Of a DNA stretch of 64,000 nucleotides, positions 23,232 to 36,000 are shown one piece after another. This stretch comes from Syncephalis fuscata (Eukaryota > Zoopagomycota > Zoopagomycetes > Zoopagales > Piptocephalidaceae), in NCBI GenBank assembly GCA_025786725.1, contig JAHLTZ010000029.1, forward strand, positions 1 through 64,000. Direction: 5' to 3'. Position 1 is the first letter of the stretch. Each line of letters begins with the position of its first letter. Both the position numbers and the translations under genes were made by a program. The notes beneath the pieces are model-generated. The model was not told the DNA's origin. It did not search any database and worked only from the letters and a program-made list of their open reading frames with translations.

Positions 23232-25138
23232 TTAAGAAAGGAAATCGGCCAATCGTTCGACTACAATGCCCATCGATGGACGCTTCGTCGCATCTTGATG
23301 CCACATCTCTTCAATAAGATGCAATAGCGGAGCAGGATACTTGAGCAACTTCACCATCGATGGTCGATGCCCATTGTCACGTACTACAAATTAAATAGTT
23401 TAGTATCAGAACAAACAGTTATTGCACAACTAAATATATAGCTTACCTTGCACATAAAGCTGATGTTCAGTCAAATCATGATAAGGGAAAGGTTCCGCGG
23501 CCCATTGTAGAATCTCCCAAAAGATTAGACCACAGGCATATACCTATAGTAGTAAATTAAATGATTGATTAATTGATGAATAGATTATAATAACGATTAA
23601 TAGCTTACATCCACCTATATTATTATTATTGTAACATTATATTAAATAATTAAAAAATGAATAAGTTAATACAATAGTCATAACTAAATGCCATTATAGT
23701 ATACCTTTTCGGTGTAGCTTGGATTGGGTGTCCAGAATTCAGGTGCTACATTGCATAAGTCTTTACGCTTAAATAACATCATTCGATGCTTGCTTACCTT
23801 GCCTATTAATGCTTATTAGCTAACTATATTTAAGAGTTGATAAAGATAACTTACCAGTTAGGTGTACCACACTGTGTATGCATTACAGTATTGTTACGAG
23901 GACGAATACGTGCAAGACCAAAGTCATTAATCTTGGCGCGGCTATCTGCACTGATCTATTGACAGTTTGTGTATTAATATAAAACTGGCTATAATAAGAA
24001 GGTACTTGCTAGAATATTCATGGATTTCAAATCACGGTGAATAATGCTTGGACGTCTTGTATGCAAGTACGATACGCCGAAAGCAATATCATGCATATAC
24101 ATAAGCTAATTAAAAATATTACTATTATGATTACTGTAGAAAAGTCATTCTATTTACCTGTTGAGAAAATGTAGGTCTTTTAGCCTTACGCATATAGTCG
24201 TATAAATCACCGTTGTCACATAACTCAGTGACTATGCATAGATGTTTAGAGCTAGTGCAAACACCAATAAATCGCACAATGTTATCGTGGCGCAATTGTC
24301 TGTTGTTTGAAAGTAATAGTTGATTATTAAATCTGTAAATTGTAGTCAATAACTTACTTTAAAACACTTATTTCGTGTTTGATTTCCAAGAAATCTTCTT
24401 TACTAAAGTCGCCTACACGAATTTCACCAATTGCCACGGGATTCTAATAACAATAATAATAATAATCAAATCAATTAATCATCCATTATTATTAATATAT
24501 TTATGTCATTATATATTACTTACACCGCTATAAGTACCGGCAAAACAATCTTTAAAGCCACCAGCACCCAATTTACGACCATAGGTAAGTTGATCGTAGG
24601 CAATCTCGCCAATTTCAGCTCGATCAGCATCATCAATGAGCATACGGCTTAATTGCACAGAATTGACGGGTGCCTTTTTGACGGGCTCCTTTGGCTCGGC
24701 AGCCATGAGTTTGGGCGTTGCCGGTACAGGTACGGGTCGCATGCCAAGTTTCTATATAAACCATCGATGATATGCCATTAGTATTCCGACAGATAATGTC
24801 AATGATAAGGGCGGAGACCCAATTTATCGTACCCAATCCATGAGTGCTTGAATAAGTGCTTCTTTGGTACCTTCTGTTGCTAAGCCTTAATAGAAATAAA
24901 TTAATACACACTGCCTATTCATTTGACATCTAGTCAATTACCGCGTTCTTGACACAAAGCAATTAAATCTGCTTTGAATAGCTTGTTAAGCGAAAACTAA
25001 TAGCAACAACATGACAATAGTTAGCATGGCACACTTTTAGTTGAACGAGAACTGCTTGTTCTATCGTCGTTTGACGCCCACCCAATCCTGATTCTCCAAC
25101 ATCTCATCCATGTGTCGTGCAATAGTTTGAAACGTCAT
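23232..25138 (-). CDS. SAP-domain TKL-type protein kinase with WNK-like lysine placement
   Basis: The gene runs from MTFQTIARHMDEMLENQDW (exon 25082-25138) to ERLADFLS at 23232, about 372 residues over some 11 exons. Residues ~20-53 form a SAP domain (LFKADLIALCQERG then LATEGTKEALIQALMDW), usually a DNA-binding module. After a Pro/Lys linker comes a TKL-like kinase: glycine loop GAGGFKDCFAGTY (~115-127), strand beta3 NPVAIGEIRV, IIHRDLKSMNIL, NDFGLARI, CGTPNWQAPEFWTP, VDVYACGLIFWE and DATKRPSM. The usual VAIK lysine is Gly, while Lys sits in the glycine loop exactly where WNK kinases keep theirs. The HRD Asp, its Asn and the DFG Asp are intact, so activity is plausible. Two microexons (5 and 6 nt) are needed to obtain the canonical WQAPE and VDVYACG segments. 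Substrate and pathway are unknown. Confidence 0.8.
23609..23614 (-). other. 6-nt microexon of the kinase gene
   Basis: On the minus strand, ATATAG|GTGGAT|GTAAGC places six bases between an acceptor and a donor. They encode Val-Asp in phase 0, joining SYTEK to VYACGLIFWE and giving the canonical TKL string EKVDVYACG. Confidence 0.7.
23798..23802 (-). other. 5-nt microexon of the kinase gene
   Basis: On the minus strand, TTAATAG|GCAAG|GTAAGC places five bases between an acceptor and a donor. With two bases from the upstream exon (TG) and two from the downstream exon (CA), they encode Trp-Gln-Ala. This restores CGTPNWQAPEFWTP across the activation segment; no other splice I tried keeps this frame. 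Confidence 0.7.
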
Positions 25139-27459
25139 GACGTAGGTAAAGCAGGCAATATAAACTAGCCAACCAATCAATATTTCAATATACACGGCTA
25201 GTCGTCAATGACTGCAGAAAATAGAGAGAAGAAGAAAAGAGTAAGAAAGCGTGTGTAGAAAAGTTGTTCACGTGAAATTGGCTGCAGAATACACGAGCAA
25301 ATAACTACGACGCTACTTTAAGATGGAAGATTGTCAGTTACGAGTAAGTGTGAATGTGTGGGCGTGGATAAGTAAAAACAGGTCGGGAAGCGAAAAACAC
25401 AACGACTAACAAATGATGTACCACCACAATCCACCCACCGTATTCATCACCGTGACTCGTAACTATTACACAGGTGCACACAACGGGTTTAATCAATAGC
25501 TTACCGAATATATATATATAACCGTTTAGATTATATGACTTGTATATATATATAAAGGTATATGTATATGTATATGTATATACGATAAAGCCAGTAAAAT
25601 GATAAATGAGAAATAAAAAATGGAAATGTTATAAAGATCCAAATTAATGACTGGATCCACTGGCGCTATTTAAATTAAATAAAATAAAACAGAACCAGCA
25701 CAATCCATACAAATACATATTAACACGCGCGCGCATATGCTCCTGCTGATAAGCATGTGTTGATATAAACAGAATAACATGAATGGAATACTATCACGAT
25801 GCAAGACACGCGCTTGCATGACTTTGTACGTCAATGGCCCATGTACTTGGCAGTGCTAATCATCCATTGAGTAGCACTGCCGCAACAACGCTGCCGTCGC
25901 GTACATGAACAAATCACACGACCATTGTTCCTGTAATACAACAATTGGCCAGCGGTAGAATATAAACTCCATGCTAAGTGTGGTCTACCATGCGTATTCG
26001 GGCCTACTATCGCCGAACAGCCAATTAAAAATAACTTACGCCAGTAGAAACACGTATTACACCCTTGGCGGTGGCTGGTACAAGTTACATCACTTGCTAT
26101 AGACTGATGTCATATCGAAGGAAGCAATGGTGACTTTACGGTCCAACTGGGCCATCCATATGCTTGTTTTAGCAACATGTGCTCGTGGCTATGCGTGTAC
26201 AAGTACAGAACGTGTCGTATTACAATTGCTAGTTTATGAATAACTAGCAAAGATGGTAAAAATTAGATTAAATTGCGATCCCCTGAAAACATACCCGCTA
26301 TCCATATCTTCTTTTTCTTTTTCTTTTTTCATTATGATTTTATGTCGAGTTGTATAAGGTAAGTACTAGTTGATAAATAGCTATGGATGATATTGTCGAT
26401 GAACATACGGTTGTATAGCAGTGATGAGTAAAATTGATAGGGACATCAGAGTGCGATCTATCGCCTTGTTGAGAAAATCAATTGGAATCTCTTTTTTTCT
26501 GAGCATAAACATAGTATGTTTATCAATGTCAATATCGTCTATGCTGTAGCAACACAACTGTAGACAATGTACTAACCAATGCTGTAATTGATTATTAGTA
26601 TATTTTTGGATTATCCTACCGTTCAAGCCCATTTATAGTACATGTAAAATAATAAAATATAATTGTTTAATAATTGATATAATGTTTTTAATATTCGGCT
26701 CTATGTATTTGTGTGTATATAGCAAATGATTTATGTTGGCTTTTACAAGTTACATAAAGCAACTTTTGATTAATTGTATTTCTTATGGTGGTTGATTTAC
26801 TTTGACTCTTACATTTTGAAGCCCAAAGTAAAATTCGTTTTAATTAAAATCATGTCGTTGTTATACGCAACATAGCTATGTTACTTTTTATTAATATATT
26901 TTTAATAAATTGAATTGAATAAACAATGTAACATACCATTTGATTTCTTTGAAACATTTGAAATGGATTATTGTTGTTATTAGCCATATGTAGAAAGATT
27001 GATTGAATATTAATAAAAGCCATATAATCGATACCATGGCATTCTGCATTTGTTGTTGTTGCATTTAATGGTCTCCTCTACTTTCTAATATTTCACTATT
27101 GCATTTTAAGTATATCTGTGATGTAAATCGATATTAATATAATTATTATAAGTGTTGTTTATTAAACAGCCACTTTTCTTATAGTTAATTTGATTAAATA
27201 AATGGCATTTTGAACAATTAATATCATAATGACAATAGATATATTAAAGCAATAATAATGATAATTATTGATTACATTATTGTATCGATAATTACACATG
27301 GATCAATTAATGTCGGATGTAATATTATACATGTAATAGTGATAGATAAATGTTTAATGTTGTCTAAAAGTATTAAGAAAAAGAGAGTGAAATGGGTAAA
27401 TAAAAAATGTGGGAGTACAATAGTTCTATAGTTTTAAGCTTTTCCACATTCCTGTTCAT
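25139..27459. other. Long intergenic region, AT-rich
   Basis: This is the upstream region of the kinase (-) and Elongin A (+). It has TA dinucleotide runs near 25505-25585. The only candidate coding segment is the small minus-strand frame at 26381-26632. A short minus-strand segment at about 26948-26999 (MANNNNNPFQMFQRNQM followed by GTATGT) could be a first exon of something, but no continuation was convincing. Confidence 0.4.
26381..26632 (-). CDS. Possible small protein (83 residues), unrecognised
   Basis: This ATG-initiated frame encodes a product with helical, amphipathic character (KKEIPIDFLNKAIDRTLMSL) and a His/Leu/Cys-rich first half. Its composition is more protein-like than neighbouring frames in this AT-rich region. 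No family was recognised and no splice partners were found. It may be spurious. Confidence 0.25.
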   Translation of the reverse strand: MGLNGRIIQKYTNNQLQHWLVHCLQLCCYSIDDIDIDKHTMFMLRKKEIPIDFLNKAIDRTLMSLSILLITAIQPYVHRQYHP

Positions 27460-28809
27460 ATGGCCTCCATTTGTCAAGTCGAGCATCTTCCGCGTCGTAA
27501 TACTCGTCGTCCTGCCGGCATTCCGACTCTTGTGCAACTTTGCCAGGCAATACTACGCGCCAATATTCACGGTAATAGCAAAAAAAGACAATGGGTAACT
27601 GTGCACTAATTCCTAGTCTATTTATTACAGTCTTAACCGATGTTGGTGACGTTCCTTTTGAACTCATTGGTCCCGTTCTAGTGCGTTGTAATGCAGAGCA
27701 ATTGCAAACCTTGGAGGTAAATAATCCAGTAAGTTTTTCAAGTTACTTGTACTTGTATTTATGACTATTATTAGCCAATACGTTCACAAACACAAGGTAA
27801 ATTTATCTAGTAATACGTGCTGGCAACACAATAGCTAATACAGACATCTATTAGATTTATGGGAAGCATTGGTGGTGAAGGAATATCCACGTGCTGCCAC
27901 TGAATGTCGTACTTTTGAAAAGCCACCCATATGGCGTAAAGTATATCAGGTAGGTAGAATAGAGCGGCATAGCTATAATTGTCTGACCACCTTCATGACT
28001 AGTGCCATAAGCGAGAAGAACAAGCAAAAATAGATAGATTAAGGCGTAGATTTGAACAGCGCGAACAAGATAAACGACGAGAAGCCCAAGCACGTGTGCG
28101 GCATCAAGCTCATATACCACCGATTTATTCTTATGGACCAACCCTACCTTCTCGATCAGAAGTTAGTAAGTGACTGTTTGCATATTTGTATTGGAATTAA
28201 TCAACGTGGATTGTAGATCGTATGTCGGTAGTACAACGATTACGAGTTCAATCGGCTCGTACGTAAGTTATTCGGATTATTTCATATTTTATTTATTAAA
28301 CTACTTAAACACTTTGTATAATAGACGCAATCAACAGCAAACATCACACTCATCCCTACCAATACATCGTGATACACATCGCAATGACCGAGTTGGAAAT
28401 ACCCAACAACACACAATACACAAAACTACCTCCACTAATCCACCCGTAAATACACCTACTAATGATACACGGCGCTTATCGTCCAATATTCCAACATCTG
28501 CTATTTTGGACAATAAACAGATGGATACATCGGAGTCTGCAGCAACAACGTCCATGCTACGTGTCCGGATAGAACCTACGATACCAGGTCGTTCAGCTAT
28601 TCGTGTCCGTCGCCCCAATTCAGCTATTGCTGATAAAGATCAAAGCAATGCAAGCTATTATAATAAAGCAAAAACAATAGTACAAAGTCGGAAATCACCA
28701 GATAAAGCAGCTGCAGACTTTTTTGCAATTGTAAGTATGACTTATGGCGTTAATATATATATTCACTAATTGGTTTATAAATAAGCTGGGAAATGCAGCA
28801 GCAGCAGCG

Positions 28810-28847
<38 letters not shown>

Positions 28848-28872
28848 TAATAGGCAAGGGAAGCAGAATTAA
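27460..28872 (+). CDS. ELA1: Elongin-A (transcription elongation / Cul3 ligase adaptor)
   Basis: Elongin A stimulates Pol II elongation and, with Elongin C and a cullin, targets stalled Rpb1 for degradation. The start at 27460 gives MASICQVEHLPRRN, then IPTLVQLCQAILRANIH, spliced in phase 1 to VLTDVGDVPFELIGPVLVRC and NAEQLQTLEVNNP. This is the Elongin-A domain with its BC-box-like LxxLCxxxL segment. Downstream come DLWEALVVKEYP, PPIWRKVYQ and a basic coiled-coil REEQAKIDRLRRRFEQREQD, all family landmarks. The C-terminal third is Thr/Ser/Asn-rich and contains SPDKAAADFFAI. The last exon (LGNAAAAA) carries a pure poly-Ser tract encoded by about 13 TCA codons and ends NRQGKQN at 28872. Roughly seven GT-AG introns are present. 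Confidence 0.85.
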
Positions 28873-29499
28873 TAAAACTGTACTATACTTTATTTATTAT
28901 TTTGCTGCAATATCTATTAGTTTAATGGAAAGAAAACAGTTTGAATTGGTCTATTTAAACATATATATTTTAATCTAAGTAATATAAAGTATTTCGACAA
29001 TGTTTTAAATAACCAAACAGCACTTATATGCTCGTGTAAACAATGATCACTAATTCAATAATCTAATTTACTTTGCAGCTGTATTTACATTTTGTTAAAT
29101 CAGTAGATAAATAATACATTTGGTATGTATCTATCCAGTTCATCATATCTATTTACGCTACAGTCCATGCATTTGATACAGTCATTTTAAACAAATATTC
29201 AATAACTAATAATGCTTTATCATTACAACGCTAAATTCACAGCAAAAACACGTGCATATGACTTTTTAAAATAGTCTAGTCAATTTGTGTTCATAAGTTA
29301 CACTAATATTAGTATATACTTATATTAATCAATACTGATGTGATTTGTAATCACAGACCCACAAACAAACGCACAAACACAAGCGTACTACAGATAAAAT
29401 GCAACAAATCATAACAAAGATCGCAGATAATAATATTGTTGTGTCAAGCATACTTGACAGTGAACATCGGCCATTAGTGCAGTACCACAATAGCTCCGA
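28873..29499. other. Convergent intergenic region
   Basis: This is 627 bp between the 3' ends of Elongin A and MAF1. It is AT-rich, and nothing recognisable was seen. Confidence 0.4.
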
Positions 29500-30537
29500 T
29501 TAGACCTCAACATCGGCCATAATGTAGTCATCGTAGTCACCGCCGATGCCCTCGATATCCGATGTAGAATCGGATCCATTGTTACCAGGGGTTGGTAACA
29601 TGCCATTACTAGTCAATCATTAGTGCGTGTAAACATAAACAACACTATTACTTACCTGACGCTATGCAGCGAAAAGTAAAGCATTCGTTTAAGTTTTCGG
29701 TTAAAGAAGAAGTAGTTGTATGACCATCTAGATAAAATATTGGTTAGCAATTTATAAGCAATCATCAATAGCAAATACGCGTCTTACAGGGAGCACTCAT
29801 AAGGATCAGACTCAAGGTCAGGGGTGTAGCAGTAAATACTGCAGTCATCCAGTTGAATTACATTGTCTAGCGTGTCCCAAAATTGGTAATCACGTAATAA
29901 ATGTCCTCGACCTACGTTCATAAGTGTGGTAGTAATATTAGTGACAACAACATTAAAGTTGTCGACTTTGGTAAACTGTTCGGGTTTTACATCGCTAAAT
30001 AAGAATGTTCGTTAGCTGTGAGCATTATGGCGGCGACCAAAAAGCCCGGCAAAACTTACCTAAAGTCATAGTCGGGAAAAGAAGCGTTAAGCGTAGCAAT
30101 AAGGTAGAATAACGTGCGGCGCGACGATGGCTGGTCCAACGGGCCAAACGGTGAGCTACTTAGACTTCCAGAATGTATAGCCGGCGGTGATAGACTCCAT
30201 GCGTCCGCTCCAGGCATTCGATGCTCGGCCATCGGACTAAGACTGTGTGCATCCAGGCTACCATCGTATTTTTGGTCGATAAACCGTAGTAACTTTTTAT
30301 CATTGCCGGCGTTTTTGCCTGCCAATCCATGACGCGCAAGTCAGGAAGCGGTAAGCGAAGAATCCTCTATACACTAATAACTAAACCACCACACGCACAC
30401 TAACACGCAACATGCAAGCACAGCGCAAGATACGCACACGAATAGGCCTCTAGACGGCCGAATACATGACAGTCAATGGTCTCAAAGTCAAGTCCGTTGC
30501 CAATTACTTCAAGCTCGGGGAATTGTAGGAATTTCAT
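29500..30537 (-). CDS. MAF1: RNA polymerase III repressor Maf1
   Basis: Maf1 is a conserved stress-responsive repressor of Pol III, controlled by TORC1/PKA phosphorylation and nuclear import. The start at 30537 gives [20 protein letters not shown], then [13 protein letters not shown], the classic Maf1 A-box, followed by an intron. The next exon has [17 protein letters not shown], then a Ser/Pro-rich linker ([18 protein letters not shown]), a likely phospho-regulatory region. The B and C boxes follow: [38 protein letters not shown] and [18 protein letters not shown]. The acidic tail ends [10 protein letters not shown]. The gene is divergent from KGD2 with a 348-bp shared upstream region. No frame break was noted. 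Confidence 0.92.
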
Positions 30538-30885
30538 CGTACGAATATGGCATATACCAGACCGCGGATAGGTAGATAGTGATTGCGCAAACAATGCAAA
30601 GGATGGTACTGTTGGTAGATGATAAGGAAGGGTGGGTGGGTGTATGCGTACTGGCTGTGTGGGTAGAGAAGTGGTAGTCATAAAAGGTGGCCAAACCGCA
30701 TGTGACATAGAAACGAGGCCGTCCAGCAAATTTGCTAGTTTCAAAAGTTATACAGTTCTTGGCTGACAACATGACATCAGTGCACGCGTCGGGATATCAT
30801 GCTAGTGCAATCGATTCTACTCTTTTGTTTTACAAACCACCAGGACTATACATATATAGCAACTAGCATTTGCTTGCTTATTGTC
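30538..30885. promoter_or_regulatory. Divergent MAF1/KGD2 promoter region
   Basis: 348 bp separate the two start codons. No TATA or named site is convincing. Confidence 0.4.
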
Positions 30886-32886
30886 ATGTCGCATCCAATG
30901 TCCCGCAATGCCAGTCGGCATCTACTGGCTGCACTACGCTCCACCCGTCCAGCTGGTGCCAGTGCAGCTGCAGCTCGTGCACTACATATGCGCGCATCAG
31001 CCAGTATGATTGGCTCTCTATCCACGCGCCCCAGTCTAAAGTATGTAACGGCAGCTAGCAAACAACACATTAATGCAGCATTCTAACGCAATCTGACGGT
31101 AATTAGGCAAGCATCGGAACGTATTGCGCCCATTTATAAACTGGCCCTCGTACAAAGTCGCGGTTATGGTAATGGAGCATAATCAGAAAAATCAAAATCT
31201 AACAAATCCATAATACTACCAACTGGTAATTATAGCGGACGTTACGGTCAAGGTACCTGGCATGGGTGACTCTATTACAGAAGGCACTTTGAAGCAATGG
31301 AACAAACGTAAGTGATGCAAAGCAATGGCAATAAGATGGTAAACAATTATGGCTAACAACACAATATGCATTTAGAGGTCGGCGATTTTGTCGAACAAGA
31401 CGAAGAAGTCGCATCAATTGAAACTGATAAGGTAAGCGGCATGTAGCAACTAGATATATTTTATTAAGCATAGAATGTGTATTTAGATTGATGTACCAGT
31501 CAATGCACCAAGTGCCGGTAAAATCACCAAATTGTTCTACAATGAAGAAGACACCGTGGCAGTCGGCGCAGATCTATTTGCCATTGAGGCAGGTGCAGCC
31601 AAACCAGCAGGTAAGAAAATAAAATATTCATAAACTATTTAAGACCAATTTACTAATTTAACGATTATTATTTGTTATTATTTTAGGAGAAACGACTGCT
31701 GCTCCCAAAAAGGCACCTGAACCAGTAAAGGAATCAAAACCAACTCCTCCTCCAAGTAAGTAGTCATTCAACACTACATAGTAATCTGTAACTAATGCGT
31801 AACTAATAGCTCCAAGTGCACAGCCTGCTAAACCAGCCACTACTACGGCACCACCTACTCCTCCACCATCGGCTTCAGCATCACCAGTCCAGGCTGCAGT
31901 TAAATCGACACCTGCACCTGCACCTAAAGCACCCGCATTGGCCCCGGCTGCGCCCGATTCGACTGCCAATAAGATCCGTTTTGATCAGCGGGAAGAACGC
32001 CGGGTAAATTATATACTACTCCGACTATTGATTTAACAACACACTAATGACAACCGTGATTATTGTAATCATTAGGTAAAAATGAACCGCATGCGCCTTC
32101 GTATTTCTGAACGTCTAAAGGAATCACAAAATACGGCTGCTTCCTTGACAACCTTCAACGAAATTGATATGACGTAAGTTACAATAATAAGGAGTTAATA
32201 CAAAGCAATTCATATTTTCTTTAGTAATATTATGAATCTACGCTCCACATACAAGGATGCCGTATTAAAGAAACACGGTGTTAAACTTGGTTTCATGTCA
32301 GCCTTTGTACGTGCTTCGTGCGTTGCCCTTTCTGAAGTACCTATGGTCAATGCATCGATTGAAGGACCAAACGGCGGTGATACGATTGTTTATCGCGATT
32401 ATGCCGATATTAGTGTTGCAGTAGCCACACCTAAAGGTCTAGTTACACCTGTTCTACGTAACGCTGAATCCATGTCATTTATTGAAGTGGAACAAGCAAT
32501 TATCGAATTAGGCGTCAAGGTAAGTTTGTTAACACACTATTATTAGAATAACTATTAACTATTAACTATTATTATTATTAAAGGCTCGTGAGAATAAGCT
32601 AACACTTGAAGATATGACCGGTGGTACATTTACCATTTCTAATGGCGGTGTCTTTGGATCACTTATGGGCACACCAATTATTAATATGCCACAAGCAGCC
32701 ATTCTTGGTATGCATGCCATCAAGGAACGTCCTATTGCCGTCAATGGCAAGGTAGAGATCCGTCCTATGATGTATGTGGCACTTACCTACGATCATCGTA
32801 TTATCGATGGACGTGAGGCAGTTACCTTCTTGATTAAATTGAAAGAGGCCGTTGAAGATCCTAGACGCTTATTGTTGAACGTTTAA
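30886..32886 (+). CDS. KGD2: Dihydrolipoyllysine succinyltransferase (E2 of 2-oxoglutarate dehydrogenase)
   Basis: This is the core E2 of the mitochondrial 2-oxoglutarate dehydrogenase complex in the TCA cycle, transferring succinyl from lipoyl-lysine to CoA. The start at 30886 gives a mitochondrial presequence ([20 protein letters not shown]). The lipoyl domain reads [20 protein letters not shown], then [19 protein letters not shown], with the lipoylated Lys in ETDKIDV. A long Pro/Ala/Thr linker follows, with no peripheral-subunit-binding domain, as is usual for fungal and animal E2o. The catalytic domain has [17 protein letters not shown], then [20 protein letters not shown]. It ends with the active-site [14 protein letters not shown] (His and Asp present). 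Eight or so introns of about 50-70 nt all splice in frame. It appears intact. Confidence 0.95.
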
Positions 32887-33020
32887 CAACATGAGTATTA
32901 GCAGCAATCAATAGCACAATAATAAATGAAAGGTTTATTTTTTCTACTCCTTTACAACTATTACCACGCTTAGTTACTAATAACATTTACTAATAACATC
33001 ATCATCATCATCATCGGTGG

Positions 33021-36000
33021 TTATTCTGAATCAGACTCAACTAATGATAACTCGGGTTCCGAGTCTTCATTGTTACTTGCAGAGATGATGATGATGATGG
33101 CAATGGTTGTTGTTTAACTGGACGAGAACGTGGTGTACGTTTAGGCCGTGTCTTTAAATAATTAATTAATACATATATCAATTATAATTAACTATTAATT
33201 AACTTACAGGTGGTGTAGCTTCAGCCATTTCTGTATCTGAAGAAGCAGTTTTGTTTTTTTCTTCTTCTTCATCATCGGAAAAGTCATCATTCTGTTTAGT
33301 TGGTGTCTTTCTTTGATTAGATGTACGTCTAGTGCCTGATTCATTAGCTGCGGCACGACCACGACCACGTCCTCGGCCACGACCTCGTGTCTAATTCAAT
33401 CAATCAATTAATTTATTAATATTAAATTATTGTAAAAATATGTTTTATTACTTACAACAGGTGTACTTGTTGCCTCGTCAGTGGTAGCTGCTACTTTTTT
33501 CTTTGCCCTGCTGCTTCTAATATATATATTATTTAAATTAATATAAATCCTTGCACCTATTATTTACTACTTACGTCCTCGTGGTGTTCGTGTCTTTCCT
33601 GTTGCTGTCTTTGCTGCCTTCTCTAATGTCGCCTGCTGACTACCGCTTGCTTCACGTCGTTCTGTAATACGTCGCTCAAGATCATCAATCATTAGCTTGA
33701 CCTCAGCTCGTTGTATCTTTTGCATTCGTGCCTAATTACAATAAATTAATAATAATACTCTATTAATAACTATTTAACATTACTTTTTGGATAATATCGG
33801 TAAAATACTTGAATAATACATCTTCAAATAACTTGTCTTCATAAAGCGGCATTGCATCAAGTAGTTTCTTTAAACTACGTTCCGTCTTAAATGGCAATTG
33901 AGACAAACAGAAGCCAGTATCGCGCCATTGTCGATGATCATCGCTATTCTTGAATCGTAAACATAGCTTTTCCACAATATTATCCGCATGCTTATCCTGC
34001 AATAGTAATTAATTAATTAATTAGTTAATTATATTGTATTAAGTAATTACTATTCATTACCTTTATAAATTCAAATAAGAATTTCATAATACGAATAAAT
34101 TGTTGTTCATCAACGGCATTTGCACCAACTGACAAATGACTAATAATATCCGGTAAGTTATTATAGACTGCATTATCTTTTGATGCCAATTCCGTAAAGA
34201 ATAGCTTTGACAGATCACTAATACGTTGATCAGGATCTTCAATACATTTGGCCATCTCGCCAAGCTGTCCTTTAACCTTAACCATGCCATTAAGAATTAA
34301 ATGGGTCAACACCATAAGTGTGTTCTTTTTAACAGCCAGATCTGGATCAGTTAAGCGCTTATACACATACGAAATATTCTCTTCTATAAGATGATTGAAG
34401 CAAACAGCAATATCACCGAGAGCAATCATAATATTACTGCGAATAGTTGGTTCTTGTGATTTTTCAAGAATAGTCAATAGAAGCGGTAAATGACGCTCAC
34501 AGAACTCGGCGCTTACGCACATAAACTTGGTGAGTGCAACTGTGGCTGCCGTTTGTAAAGTAACATTCTATTAGTACATAATATGATTAGTAGTACAATT
34601 AAATAACTATTATTAACTTACAGAAAATGTCTTATTGTTGCTGCAAATATAGACAATCATAGGTCCAAACACCGTAAGTAGAGAGTGTTTGCCGTATAAT
34701 AGTTCTTTCTCTCGTACTTGAGCAATAGAATCAGCTATATCATCTTCTGCGGTACCAGTAACTTGGTCAAGTTCATCGTCACCCTGAGCCGCTTTCTTCT
34801 CCTTTTCTAGTGCTTTCTTTTTATCTTTATTTATAGACATCATAATTAGTATCCCATTAGTAATGCTATCTATATTAACAAACCTGATTCTTCATTTTTA
34901 CGCCGCTTCAATTCAGCTTCAATCAGTTCAATATGGACAATTTGCTTAATACCAATATGGCCAGCTAAGAATACCAATTGACTCAATTCATATGGCGATG
35001 TAAAGCAGTCAATTGGCACTGTATCTTCTTCCATGTCCTCGGCGGTAGCTGTAGCATCGATAGGACTTGATTTGAAGATGGCTCCTGCTTTGGTACGTAG
35101 CATATCAGTGCAGATCTCGTCAGGATGCTCACTTAGTAAATAAATGGCATTAATGGCTTGTTCTGCCACTGGGAACCTATTCAATAATATTCGATAATAT
35201 TTATTATAATTATTTAATCTATTATCTATACAACACTATTGCTATTATTTACCATTCAGAGGATGTACATGGTGTTTCAATTAATTCTTTAAGGCGTCGG
35301 AATATTGCATGATCCTTTGGAAATCGAACCTGTTTCTTTTCAACACCACCTAATTATCAATATAATTGGTTATTAATTACCAATTGTTACTATAGCGGCA
35401 ATACAAATACTAACCTTTACCCTTGCGCTTTACTTCTAATAAACGCTGTAAAGCAACACATGTATATTTTGCTAAAGATAAATCATCCTGTAACCAATCA
35501 TTTGATATATTATAAATATTGCATAGTAACTTTAGACAAATACTTACTCGTCCAAATTGGCCCAGACCTATTTTCAATAATAGATCTACGTGATCAGTTA
35601 CAACTTCTTTCTTGGTCACTGCCAACATGCCAAGAATGATAATAGCGCCACGTCTTTGTAGTGCTGGCATATTGGTCTTGTTATAACCTAACATATTGTT
35701 ATTATTGTTATTATTATTTATCCAATAAATAACTTACTGTAGACAGACCATAATTTACGAATGACATCAAATGGTACCAAATCTTCCGACATCATTGTAG
35801 CAACCAATTGTTCTAGCGATGTTAATTCGGCCAATGTTGTATTAAACGTCAAACTAACAGATAGTACAGTTAGTTGTAAATACAACTGTATTAATAGTTC
35901 ATTTCAAGTACCTAATAAGTTTACGGGCCATTAAATTGATATTATCCTTAGTTGACAGCGATGGAATAGGCGACAAGTAAAGACTTTTGTAACAGTCAAT

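Noticed and set aside
24633-24911. 92-codon minus-strand open frame overlapping the kinase linker
   Set aside because: Different frame from the SAP and kinase exons; a shadow.
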